Part shown: one piece after another, positions 16,092-23,898 of the stretch
How positions within the stretch are numbered: position 1 is the stretch's first letter
Layout of the letters: each line of letters begins with the position of its first letter
DNA from: an uncultured Bacillaceae bacterium
Lineage (GTDB): Bacteria > Bacillota > Bacilli > Bacillales > Alkalibacillaceae
Assembly (NCBI GenBank): GCA_937983065.1
Contig: CALKAL010000163.1
Location: forward strand, 1 to 31,913
Length of the DNA stretch: 31,913 nucleotides
Reading direction: 5' to 3'
Made by a program: the position numbers and the translations under genes
The notes under the pieces: model-generated
Told to the model about the DNA's origin: nothing
Database searches by the model: none
What the model saw: the letters and a program-made list of their open reading frames with translations, nothing else

Positions 16092-16147
16092 AATAAACCC
16101 TAGCCAATGGATAACTACTTATCCAATAGAGTAGGGTTTATTTTTTA
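16092..16147 (+). terminator. Rho-independent terminator after the zinc peptidase gene
   Basis: A 10-bp outer stem (16092-16101 with 16133-16142) has an inner GGATAA/TTATCC stem at its tip and is followed by a T run to 16147. It ends the + strand unit facing ypjC. Confidence 0.85.
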
Positions 16148-16215
16148 TATTAGTGCGTGATGATGTAGTAAATAATTATAATTATTCAACCGTTCCATAT
16201 GTTACTCTAGCCTTA

Positions 16216-17082
16216 TTATTGGATCGGTTTTTTATTTTCATCTAAAGTAAATCCTTCACCTAACACTTCATGAACCGTAATCATTGAGACGAAAGCGTGG
16301 GGATCAATTTCATTAATAATATTTTTCAATTTAACAATCTCGTTTCGGCCAACGACACAATATAACACTTTCCGTTCTTCCCCAGTATAACTACCACTTC
16401 CGTGTAATACTGTCACACCGCGTCCCATTTGACTAATAATCGCATTGGACATTTCTTTATTTTTATCGGTTACAATCATCGTTCCCCGAGCAGCATACTG
16501 ACCTTGCTGGATAAAGTCAATCACTCTTGCCCCAATAAAGACGGCTACTAACGTATACATTCCCTCAATTTCACTTAAATAAAACACAACTGAGGCAACT
16601 ATAACGATCGCATCGAAGAGAAACATCGTTCGTCCCATACTCCAACCGACATATTTATTAACGAGTCGTGCAATAATATCAACGCCACCTGTTGTGCCAC
16701 CGTAACGAAATATAATTCCTAAACCGACGCCGATAAATGTACCAGCAAATAGTGCTGCTAATGTCATATCATTTTGGAGTGAAAATTGAAACGGATAATA
16801 TTGAAAAATCCATAAAAAAATCGATACTGCAACCGTACCGATTACGGTATATATAAATGTTAGTCTACCGAGCAATTTCCAACCAATTAAAAAGACAGGG
16901 ATGTTCAATACTAAGTTCATAACACCTGGATCCCAAGAAAATAAGAAATATAATAAGAGCGTAATTCCAGTAAATCCACCTTCAGCCAAATTATTTTGCA
17001 TATTTATATTCACAATACCGAAAGAAAAAATGGCTGCGCCGAGTAATATAAAACAAATATTTTTAAATTGTATTCCGAACAT
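16216..17082 (-). CDS. ypjC: YitT family membrane protein YpjC (DUF161 plus DUF2179)
   Basis: This is the only minus-strand gene in the window. The 288-residue protein has about six hydrophobic segments (YitT_membrane/DUF161), with the family-typical LAEGGFTGITLLLY near the start and FRYGGTTGGVDIIA in the middle. A soluble C-terminal DUF2179 domain follows, visible as RGVTVLHGSGSYTGEERKVLYC and DPHAFVSMITVHEVLGEGF. The physiological role is not known. The start ATG at 17082 lies 6 nt after GGAGGTT; a longer frame from 17097 begins inside that ribosome site. It sits upstream of ypjD as in B. subtilis, with its own promoter. Confidence 0.92.
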   Translation of the reverse strand: MFGIQFKNICFILLGAAIFSFGIVNINMQNNLAEGGFTGITLLLYFLFSWDPGVMNLVLNIPVFLIGWKLLGRLTFIYTVIGTVAVSIFLWIFQYYPFQFSLQNDMTLAALFAGTFIGVGLGIIFRYGGTTGGVDIIARLVNKYVGWSMGRTMFLFDAIVIVASVVFYLSEIEGMYTLVAVFIGARVIDFIQQGQYAARGTMIVTDKNKEMSNAIISQMGRGVTVLHGSGSYTGEERKVLYCVVGRNEIVKLKNIINEIDPHAFVSMITVHEVLGEGFTLDENKKPIQ

Positions 17083-17114
17083 AAGCTTAACCTCCATACT
17101 TTACTACCTCACAT

Positions 17115-17144
17115 ATTATAGTCTATATGTATGATCCCCTTCAA
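17115..17144 (-). promoter_or_regulatory. SigA promoter of ypjC (minus strand)
   Basis: Read on the minus strand, TTGAAG (17144-17139) and a perfect TATAAT (17120-17115) are separated by 18 nt. The -10 box is about 30 nt upstream of the ypjC start. Confidence 0.7.
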
Positions 17145-17162
17145 CCGTATAGCGTCAATAAT

Positions 17163-17191
17163 TTGTCAAAAAGTTTAATTTTAGCTAACAT
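17163..17191 (+). promoter_or_regulatory. SigA-type promoter of ypjD-dapB
   Basis: TTGTCA at 17163-17168 and TAACAT at 17186-17191 have 17-nt spacing, about 27 nt before the ypjD start. It is divergent from the ypjC promoter, with about 18 nt between the two -35 boxes. Confidence 0.55.
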
Positions 17192-17218
17192 GAAACTATA
17201 CAAAAAGAAGGTGATGAA

Positions 17219-17545
17219 GTGAATCAAACAAAAGAAATGCAAAAACGTGTCGATCAATTTATCAATCAATTTGAAGAAGGTTATTTTTCACCTTTAGCAA
17301 TGATGGCCAGATTAACGGAAGAGGTCGGTGAATTAGCACGGGAAATTAATCACCAATACGGAGAAAAAAAGAAAAAAATTTCTGAACGAGAAAAGTTAAT
17401 TGAAGAGGAAATAGGTGATGTTTTATTCGTCCTCATTACATTTTGTAATTCATTAAATATCGATTTATATGATGCCTTTGATAGAAGCATGTCTAAAATA
17501 GAAAAGCGGGATCAAAACCGATTTACTAGAAAGAATGGTGAGTAA
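17219..17545 (+). CDS. ypjD: MazG-like nucleotide pyrophosphohydrolase YpjD
   Basis: A 108-residue all-alpha pyrophosphohydrolase of the MazG/dUTPase superfamily. The metal-binding acidic pattern is visible as RLTEEVGELAREI (ExxE) and EEEIGDVLFVL (ExxD). Such enzymes hydrolyse NTPs or dNTPs to the monophosphate and pyrophosphate; the physiological substrate is not known here. GTG 17219 is the start, preceded by GAAGGTGATG, and the first residues match family N-termini. It is 5 nt ahead of dapB, so the two are co-transcribed. Confidence 0.92.
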   Translation: MNQTKEMQKRVDQFINQFEEGYFSPLAMMARLTEEVGELAREINHQYGEKKKKISEREKLIEEEIGDVLFVLITFCNSLNIDLYDAFDRSMSKIEKRDQNRFTRKNGE

Positions 17546-17550
17546 CAATC

Positions 17551-18357
17551 ATGAAAGAAACAATCAATATTATATTAGCTGGACCTCGAGGAAAAATGGG
17601 ACAAGAAGCCTTAAAAATGATTGAATCAGTCGATCATTTCCATTTAGTTGGCTGTATTGATCGAATAAACGATGGTAAATCGATTAAAGATATTTCAAAT
17701 TTACCTTCAATCGATTCACCAATTTATACCGATCCAGTTGAAGCTTTTGAACGGGTTAATGCCGATGTTCTTATTGATTTGACAAACCCGTCATCAGGCT
17801 TTCAACATACGAAATTAGCGTTACTCCATCATGTAAGGCCCGTTGTTGGGACGTCTGGTTTTTCTACAGAGCAATTAAATGAATTAAAAGCTTTAAGTGC
17901 CAAACAAAATACAGGTGTTGTTATTGCGCCGAATTTTGCGATCGGAGCCGTTTTAATGATGAAATTTTCACAAATGGCAGCGCAATTTTTCAATCATGTC
18001 GAAATTATCGAAACCCATCATGACGAGAAATTGGACGCCCCGTCTGGAACAGCTGTTAAAACAGCACAATTAATACAGCAGGCTAGAAATTCTTTTCAAC
18101 AAGGTCATAATCAAGAAGAGGAAGTCATCCCTCACGCTCGAGGTGCGAATTTTGACGGATTCCGTATTCATAGTGTGAGATTACCTGGGTTTGTCGCTAA
18201 ACAAGATGTTATATTCGGCGAAAAAGGGCAAAGATTGACGATTACCCATGAATCAACGGACCGTGCATCTTTTATGAGCGGTGTCAAATTCGCGGTTGAA
18301 CAAGTTATTTTAAAAGATGAATACGTTTACGGTTTAGAAAATTTAATCGAAGAATAG
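17551..18357 (+). CDS. dapB: 4-hydroxy-tetrahydrodipicolinate reductase
   Basis: DapB performs the NAD(P)H reduction to tetrahydrodipicolinate in the diaminopimelate/lysine pathway, which supplies peptidoglycan and spore dipicolinate. The 268-residue product has the Rossmann nucleotide motif AGPRGKMG at residues 10-17. The catalytic and substrate-binding segment is ETHHDEKLDAPSGTA, and VGTSGFS and PNFAIGAVLM are further family motifs. ATG 17551 lies 5 nt after ypjD. In B. subtilis mgsA and bshB1 follow; here bshA is next after 79 nt. Confidence 0.97.
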   Translation: MKETINIILAGPRGKMGQEALKMIESVDHFHLVGCIDRINDGKSIKDISNLPSIDSPIYTDPVEAFERVNADVLIDLTNPSSGFQHTKLALLHHVRPVVGTSGFSTEQLNELKALSAKQNTGVVIAPNFAIGAVLMMKFSQMAAQFFNHVEIIETHHDEKLDAPSGTAVKTAQLIQQARNSFQQGHNQEEEVIPHARGANFDGFRIHSVRLPGFVAKQDVIFGEKGQRLTITHESTDRASFMSGVKFAVEQVILKDEYVYGLENLIEE

Positions 18358-18364
18358 GATCGAT

Positions 18365-18393
18365 TTGACAAAGAACGAACAATCTTTTAAATA
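18365..18393 (+). promoter_or_regulatory. Candidate promoter of the bshA operon
   Basis: A perfect TTGACA -35 lies at 18365-18370. With a 17-nt spacer the -10 reads TAAATA (18388-18393), which is poor. It falls in the only sizeable gap between dapB and bshA. Confidence 0.42.
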
Positions 18394-18436
18394 ATAAATG
18401 CACTTCACATATTTTGTTTGAAAGACGGAGGAGAAA

Positions 18437-19567
18437 ATGACGAAAAAAATAGGGATTGTATGTTATCCTACAGTTGGTGGGTCTGGTGTTGTTGCAACAG
18501 AATTAGGCATTCAATTAGCCGAAAAAAATTACGAAATTCATTTTATTTCAACGACCTTACCCTTTCGCTTAAAAAAATTGTATCCAAATATTTATTATCA
18601 CGAGGTAGAAGTGGCCAATTATCCTGTATTTAAACACCCGCCATACGATTTATCGTTAGCTAATAAAATTGCTGAGGTCATTAATCGGGAAGATTTAGAC
18701 ATCATTCACGCGCATTATGCGATTCCTCATGCGATTTGTGCTATTTTTGCTAAGCAAATGACAAAAAAAGATGTCAAAATTGTAACGACTTTACATGGTA
18801 CGGATATTACCATTCTTGGAGTTGACGAAAGTCTACATGAAATGGTCCGTTATGCGATAGACGAATCGGACGGAGTAACGGCGGTTTCAAATAGTTTGAG
18901 AGAACAGACAATTGACGTATTCCAAACGAATAAACCAATTGAAGTGATTTACAATTTTATCGATCCAAATGATAATAAAGAAAAAGATCATACGATTGAT
19001 TTGAAACAGCAATTTAATATTCAAAGTGATGAAAAAGTTTTAATACATATATCTAATTTTCGAAAAGTTAAACGTGTTGATGATGTAGTTAATGTTTTTA
19101 AACAGGTAAATGAGCAAATCAAGTCAAAATTACTACTCGTCGGTGACGGGCCAGAATATAAGCGAATTTATAAACTCGTCCATCAATTACAAATCGAAGA
19201 CGATGTAATTTTTCTCGGTCGACAAAATAATATTCACGATTTATTGTCGATTAGTGATTTAATGCTCTTACTATCTGATAAAGAAAGCTTTGGCTTAGTA
19301 TTATTAGAAGCAATGATTAGTGGCGTGCCTTGTATCGGAACAAATGTCGGGGGGATCCCAGAAGTCATTCAACATGGGGAAGATGGGTTTATTTGTGAAG
19401 TTGGCCAACTTGATGAAATAACTGAAAAAGCTTTACTACTATTAACGGATCAACAATTATGGAGCCGTTTTTCGAATCAAGCGAGGCACAATGCAACGAA
19501 TAAATTCCATGCGAATAAAATTGTTGCCGAATACGAAAAATTATATGAAAAATTATTAAAGGATTAA
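18437..19567 (+). CDS. bshA: N-acetyl-alpha-D-glucosaminyl L-malate synthase (bacillithiol synthesis)
   Basis: BshA is a GT4-family retaining glycosyltransferase that joins UDP-GlcNAc to L-malate, the first step of bacillithiol synthesis. The 376-residue protein is the expected length. It begins with KKIGIVCYPTVGGSGVVATE, the glycine-rich acceptor and UDP site. The C-terminal nucleotide-sugar site has KESFGLVLLEAMISGVP, the GT4 EX7E motif. LHGTDITILG is a further family block. ATG 18437 follows GGAGGAG. The bshB1 deacetylase gene that precedes it in B. subtilis is not here. It is 11 nt before cca. Confidence 0.96.
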   Translation: MTKKIGIVCYPTVGGSGVVATELGIQLAEKNYEIHFISTTLPFRLKKLYPNIYYHEVEVANYPVFKHPPYDLSLANKIAEVINREDLDIIHAHYAIPHAICAIFAKQMTKKDVKIVTTLHGTDITILGVDESLHEMVRYAIDESDGVTAVSNSLREQTIDVFQTNKPIEVIYNFIDPNDNKEKDHTIDLKQQFNIQSDEKVLIHISNFRKVKRVDDVVNVFKQVNEQIKSKLLLVGDGPEYKRIYKLVHQLQIEDDVIFLGRQNNIHDLLSISDLMLLLSDKESFGLVLLEAMISGVPCIGTNVGGIPEVIQHGEDGFICEVGQLDEITEKALLLLTDQQLWSRFSNQARHNATNKFHANKIVAEYEKLYEKLLKD

Positions 19568-19578
19568 GGGTGGACCAT

Positions 19579-20784
19579 ATGTTGCATGAACGATTCCAAC
19601 AAGCTGAAAATGTGATGAACACATTAATGGATCACGGCTTTGAATGCTATTTCGTTGGCGGATCTGTTAGAGATTTTCTTTTAAATTTACCGATTAGAGA
19701 TGTCGATATTGCAACAAACGCAAAACCAGAAGATATGATCCGTATATTTCCGCGTACTGTTCCAGTTGGAATTGACCATGGCACAGTATTAATCTTAGAT
19801 AATAATAACGCTTTTGAAGTGACGACCTATCGGATTGAAGATGATTATGATGATTTTCGCCATCCGAATCGAGTTGAATTCGTTAATGATATTACGTTAG
19901 ATTTAAGCCGAAGAGATTTCACGATTAATGCAATGGCGATGGATATGAAGGGGCGGATTATCGACCCTTTTGACGGGCAAAAAGATTTGAAATTAAAAAA
20001 AATTAAAACAGTAGGCTCTGCTGAAAATCGGTTCAATGAGGATCCATTACGTATGCTCCGTGGATTGCGTTTTACGAGTCAACTCGGATTTAACCTTGAT
20101 GAAGAAATTATAGAGAGTATACAATCAAATTATGTGCTTCTTGAGCATATTTCTGTTGAACGAATCACAGAGGAATTAATTAGATTATTTGCGGGTCCTT
20201 TTAATAGATCTTCTTTGCCTTTAATGTTAGATACAAACATTTATTTAGCTTTACCGATCTTTAAAAATGACCAACTTTTAATAAAGAAAATAATAAGTAC
20301 AATAAACCGGCCCATTGAAGAGCCAGCTTTACTCATTGCCTTATTCCACTTGATTGACCCGTCTGTATCAATTAGAGAATGGGCGCTACAATATAAATTA
20401 TCAAACACTATCAAAAAAGGAGCGATTCATCTAGTTCATTCGTATTTAAAATATAACGAACACGGATTAACTAATGAGGTAATTTATCATCTGAAAAAAC
20501 AGTGGTTAATCCCTTTTTCCCAATTAGTCGAGATGATTGATCAAAAATTGTTTAATCAAGATAAACTATTAATGAAATATGATCAATTGCCGATAAAAAA
20601 TAGAAATGAATTAGTAATTACTGGTGATGATTTTTTAAAGTGGTTCCCGAACAAAAAGAGGGGGAAATGGGTAGGGGATATGTTGAACAAAGTCGAAGCT
20701 CTAGTTGTAGAAAATAAATTATTAAATGATTATAAGGCGATTGAAGGCGTGGTGAAAACATGGTCGATACCCGACAAAAAATAA
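19579..20784 (+). CDS. cca: CCA tRNA nucleotidyltransferase
   Basis: This class II CCA-adding enzyme completes the 3' ends of tRNAs using CTP and ATP without a nucleic acid template. The 401-residue product has the nucleotidyltransferase signature CYFVGGSVRDFLL followed by DVDIATNA, with the two metal-binding aspartates. RRDFTINAMAMD and EDPLRMLRGLRF (nucleotide-recognition region) come after. ATG 19579 follows AAGGGTGG at 5 nt; a longer frame from GTG 19570 overlaps that site. Its end overlaps birA by 25 nt. Confidence 0.96.
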   Translation: MLHERFQQAENVMNTLMDHGFECYFVGGSVRDFLLNLPIRDVDIATNAKPEDMIRIFPRTVPVGIDHGTVLILDNNNAFEVTTYRIEDDYDDFRHPNRVEFVNDITLDLSRRDFTINAMAMDMKGRIIDPFDGQKDLKLKKIKTVGSAENRFNEDPLRMLRGLRFTSQLGFNLDEEIIESIQSNYVLLEHISVERITEELIRLFAGPFNRSSLPLMLDTNIYLALPIFKNDQLLIKKIISTINRPIEEPALLIALFHLIDPSVSIREWALQYKLSNTIKKGAIHLVHSYLKYNEHGLTNEVIYHLKKQWLIPFSQLVEMIDQKLFNQDKLLMKYDQLPIKNRNELVITGDDFLKWFPNKKRGKWVGDMLNKVEALVVENKLLNDYKAIEGVVKTWSIPDKK

Positions 20785-21731
20785 TTCGTTTACTTTCTAA
20801 TGATGGTAAGCGTTATATATCGGGGCAAGATTTATCCAATAAATTGAATATATCCCGGTCTGCTGTTTGGAAGCATATGAACGAATTAAAAAAAGAAGGC
20901 TATAACATCGAGGGCATTACGAATAAAGGTTATCGTATCATTGCTACACCAAATAAATTATCAGAGCATGCAATCGTATCACAGTTACAAACCGAATCAA
21001 TCGGAAGAAATATTCATTTATATGATGAAGTCGATTCTACACAAATTATCGGGCATGAACGGGCTCGAAAAGGTGATCCACATGGCACGGTGATTATTGC
21101 AAGAAAACAGACAAAAGGAAGAGGACGACTTCAAAGGCATTGGCAGTCATCAAGCAATCAAGGTCTTTGGTTTAGTACTATATTAAGGCCTGATCAATTA
21201 ACTCCAAATCAAGCACCACAGCTTACATTAGTTGCTGCCGTTGCATTAGCGAGCTTTCTTAAAAAATTAAATATAAATGCGCAAATTAAATGGCCGAACG
21301 ACATCTTCGTAAATGGGAAGAAATTAGCTGGAATTTTAACGGAAATGCAAGCTGAACAAGATTCAATCGATTACATACTACTAGGCATTGGACTTAATGT
21401 CAGTCAAAAAATAGATGATTTCAATGAAACAATTAAAGATAAAGCAACATCTCTTTATTTAGAAACTAATCTGATACATAATATAAATGATTTGTATCAT
21501 CACATATTTTATCATTTAGAGGAGAAATATAACCTTTTTCTAAACGAAGGTTTCTCAAAAATAAAAACATTATGGGAAAACCAAGCGTACAAAATGAATG
21601 AATGGATTACTGTTAAAACGAAAGACACGTTTAAAGCAAAGTTAATCGGTATTCATGAAGACGGTGCTTTAATAGTTGAAGATGAGCAACAAAATGAACA
21701 TATATGTTATTCAGCAGAAATTTTATGGTAG
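20760..21731 (+). CDS. birA: Biotin--[acetyl-CoA-carboxylase] ligase / biotin repressor BirA
   Basis: BirA attaches biotin to the carboxyl-carrier protein and can repress biotin genes. The 323-residue protein starts with a winged helix-turn-helix (ISGQDLSNKLNISRSAVWKH at about 20-39), so it is the bifunctional regulator type. The ligase motifs are GRGRLQRHW, the glycine-rich biotinyl-AMP loop, and KWPNDIFVNGKKLAGIL. A C-terminal SH3-like domain is present. The ATG at 20760 lies inside the last codons of cca, consistent with translational coupling. Confidence 0.96.
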   Translation: MVDTRQKIIRLLSNDGKRYISGQDLSNKLNISRSAVWKHMNELKKEGYNIEGITNKGYRIIATPNKLSEHAIVSQLQTESIGRNIHLYDEVDSTQIIGHERARKGDPHGTVIIARKQTKGRGRLQRHWQSSSNQGLWFSTILRPDQLTPNQAPQLTLVAAVALASFLKKLNINAQIKWPNDIFVNGKKLAGILTEMQAEQDSIDYILLGIGLNVSQKIDDFNETIKDKATSLYLETNLIHNINDLYHHIFYHLEEKYNLFLNEGFSKIKTLWENQAYKMNEWITVKTKDTFKAKLIGIHEDGALIVEDEQQNEHICYSAEILW

Positions 21732-21745
21732 GAGGTATTGAATCA

Positions 21746-22579
21746 ATGAAAACAAGAAGAACGTTTGAAAAAATGAAGCGAGAAAAAGAAAAAATTGTGA
21801 TGGTGACTGCATATGACTACCCAGCAGCGAAATTAAGCGAACAAGCAGGTGTTGATTTAATTTTAGTCGGTGATAGTTTAGGGAATGTCGTCTTAGGTTA
21901 TGATACGACAATTCCAGTAACTGTCGATGATATGATTCATCACGGAAAAGCCGTCAAACGAGGAGCAACGGATACGTTTACAGCGGTTGATATGCCATTT
22001 ATGTCTTTCCATATATCAATGGAGGATACGCTAAAAAATGCTAAAAGAATTTATCAGGAAACAGGATGCCAAGCATTAAAGCTTGAAGGTGGTAAAGAAG
22101 TTGTACCTATTATAAAAACGTTAACTGAAGCTGGCATTCCAGTTATAGCTCATGTTGGACTTACACCACAGACTGTTAATGTGGCAGGTGGCTACCGAGT
22201 TCATGGGAAGTCAGATGAAGAGGCAAAACGTTTAATCGACGATGCAAAGGCGGTAGAAGAAGCTGGAGCTATTGCGTTAGTTTTAGAATGTGTCCCAGAA
22301 AAATTAGCTGAAATAATAACGGAAGAACTAACGATACCGACTATTGGCATCGGTGCAGGAAAATTTACAGATGGTCAAGTGCTCGTTTTTCACGACGTGA
22401 TGCAATATGGCGTTGATCGACTAGCGAAATTCGTAAAACCTTATGCAAATTTCAATGAAACGGGAAGAGAAGGACTAAAAACATATATTGACGAAGTGAA
22501 AAATGGACAATTTCCAACCGAAGAGTATACGTATTCCATTGATGAGGAAACGTTAAAAGGGTTGTACGGAGGCTCATAA
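21746..22579 (+). CDS. panB: 3-methyl-2-oxobutanoate hydroxymethyltransferase
   Basis: PanB forms ketopantoate from 2-oxoisovalerate and 5,10-methylenetetrahydrofolate, the first committed step of pantothenate synthesis. At 277 residues it equals the B. subtilis length. The family motifs VTAYDYPAAKL, DLILVGDSLGNVVLGYD and AHVGLTPQ are present; the aspartates bind Mg. ATG 21746 follows a strong GGAGGT. An in-frame frame from 21704 overlaps birA and is not credible. It begins panBCD, and its stop overlaps the panC start by one base. Confidence 0.97.
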   Translation: MKTRRTFEKMKREKEKIVMVTAYDYPAAKLSEQAGVDLILVGDSLGNVVLGYDTTIPVTVDDMIHHGKAVKRGATDTFTAVDMPFMSFHISMEDTLKNAKRIYQETGCQALKLEGGKEVVPIIKTLTEAGIPVIAHVGLTPQTVNVAGGYRVHGKSDEEAKRLIDDAKAVEEAGAIALVLECVPEKLAEIITEELTIPTIGIGAGKFTDGQVLVFHDVMQYGVDRLAKFVKPYANFNETGREGLKTYIDEVKNGQFPTEEYTYSIDEETLKGLYGGS

Positions 22580-23451
22580 TGATAACAATCAACTCGATTA
22601 AAGAAATGGTTCGTACTCGGGAGCAAATAACTAATAATCAACAATCAGTCGGATTTGTCGCAACGATGGGCTTCTTACACGACGGCCATTTAAAGCTCAT
22701 TAAAGAAGCTAGAAAAGAAAATGATGTTGTCATCGTCAGTATTTTTGTAAACCCGCTACAATTTAATCAAAGTACCGATTTAGAAACTTATCCGAGAGAC
22801 TTTAAAAGAGATGAACAGCTTTTAATCGGCGAACAAGTTGACTATTTATTTTATCCAAATGTAGAGGAAATGTATCCCGAACCATTATCCATCGTAATGA
22901 CAGTTAATGAGCGAACGAACGTATTATGTGGAAAATCAAGACCAGGGCATTTCGATGGTGTTGTAACTGTATTAACGAAGCTATTTAACATCATTCAACC
23001 AACGAATACTTATTTCGGTTTAAAGGACGCCCAACAAGTCGCCGTTGTAGATGCTTTAATTGACGATTTTAATTTTAATATTGAATTAAAGCCTGTTCCT
23101 ACAGTAAGGGAAGAGGACGGACTTGCGATGAGTAGTCGTAATATTCATTTAAATGATGAAGAGCGTTTAGAAGCAAAACATATTTATCAATCACTACTTG
23201 TTGGGAAAGAATATATTGGGACGAATAAAAATTGGCAACGTGCGGATGTCATTCGCAAAATTACCGATTATTTATTACATCATGTTACAGGGGATATTGA
23301 TTATGTTGATTGCTTAAATTTCCCGAAATTAAATTATGAGATAAACGAAAATCATGATATAATAATTGCTGTTGCAGTTCAATATAAAAAAGCAAGATTA
23401 ATCGACAATATTATTTTAAATGATAAAGGTCAATTCAAATATGGGGAGTGA
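22579..23451 (+). CDS. panC: Pantothenate synthetase
   Basis: PanC condenses pantoate with beta-alanine using ATP. The 290-residue protein has the nucleotidyl-transferase-fold HxGH motif in TMGFLHDGHLKLI. The KMSKS-like loop is AMSSRN, and the pantoate-binding GKSRPGHFDGV and FGLKDAQQ segments are present. The ATG overlaps the panB stop as TAATG, with ACGGAGG just upstream, so translation is coupled. Confidence 0.97.
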   Translation: MITINSIKEMVRTREQITNNQQSVGFVATMGFLHDGHLKLIKEARKENDVVIVSIFVNPLQFNQSTDLETYPRDFKRDEQLLIGEQVDYLFYPNVEEMYPEPLSIVMTVNERTNVLCGKSRPGHFDGVVTVLTKLFNIIQPTNTYFGLKDAQQVAVVDALIDDFNFNIELKPVPTVREEDGLAMSSRNIHLNDEERLEAKHIYQSLLVGKEYIGTNKNWQRADVIRKITDYLLHHVTGDIDYVDCLNFPKLNYEINENHDIIIAVAVQYKKARLIDNIILNDKGQFKYGE

Positions 23452-23457
23452 CACATC

Positions 23458-23841
23458 ATGTTTCGTACAATGATGAACGCAAAAATTCATCGTGCAACAG
23501 TAACAGAAGCAGATTTAAACTATGTCGGTAGTATAACAATAGATGAAGCAATCTTAGAAAAAGTAGGCATATTACCTCATGAGAAAGTCCAAATTGTAAA
23601 CAATAATAATGGTGCTCGTTTTGAAACGTATGTCATTGCGGGCGAACGAAATAGTGGTGTATTCTGTTTGAACGGTGCTGCAGCAAGACTTGTTCAAAAA
23701 GGGGATATTATTATTGTCATTTCATATGCGATTGTTTCCGATGAGGAATTAAAAACACATCAACCTAAAATCGCCATTATGGACGAAAATAATAAAATTG
23801 AGCAATTAATTGTAGAAGAAACACCAATGACAATCATGTAA
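23458..23841 (+). CDS. panD: Aspartate 1-decarboxylase proenzyme
   Basis: PanD makes beta-alanine from aspartate for PanC. It is a pyruvoyl enzyme made by self-cleavage between G24 and S25 (YVGSITID), which is intact here. The 127-residue length is exact for the family, and FCLNGAAARL is the conserved block around the active site. It lies 6 nt after panC, and a GC-rich terminator ends the operon just after it. Confidence 0.97.
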   Translation: MFRTMMNAKIHRATVTEADLNYVGSITIDEAILEKVGILPHEKVQIVNNNNGARFETYVIAGERNSGVFCLNGAAARLVQKGDIIIVISYAIVSDEELKTHQPKIAIMDENNKIEQLIVEETPMTIM

Positions 23842-23845
23842 CTTT

Positions 23846-23870
23846 CCCCCGATTTGGGGGTTGTTTTTTT
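23846..23870 (+). terminator. Rho-independent terminator of panBCD
   Basis: A 5-bp all-GC stem (23846-23850 with 23856-23860), 5-nt loop and long T run to 23870 lie immediately after panD. dinG starts 28 nt later, so some readthrough may feed it. Confidence 0.8.
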
Positions 23871-23898
23871 ATACGGTATAAAGAAAAGAGGTGGATCG

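Noticed and set aside
16901..17134. Plus-strand frame covering the ypjC start region
   Set aside because: It is antisense to the ypjC N-terminus and promoter, with low-complexity composition and no ribosome site.
18418..18633. Overlapping plus-strand frame at the start of bshA
   Set aside because: Its first codons contain the bshA ribosome site, and bshA in the other frame is a full-length family match.
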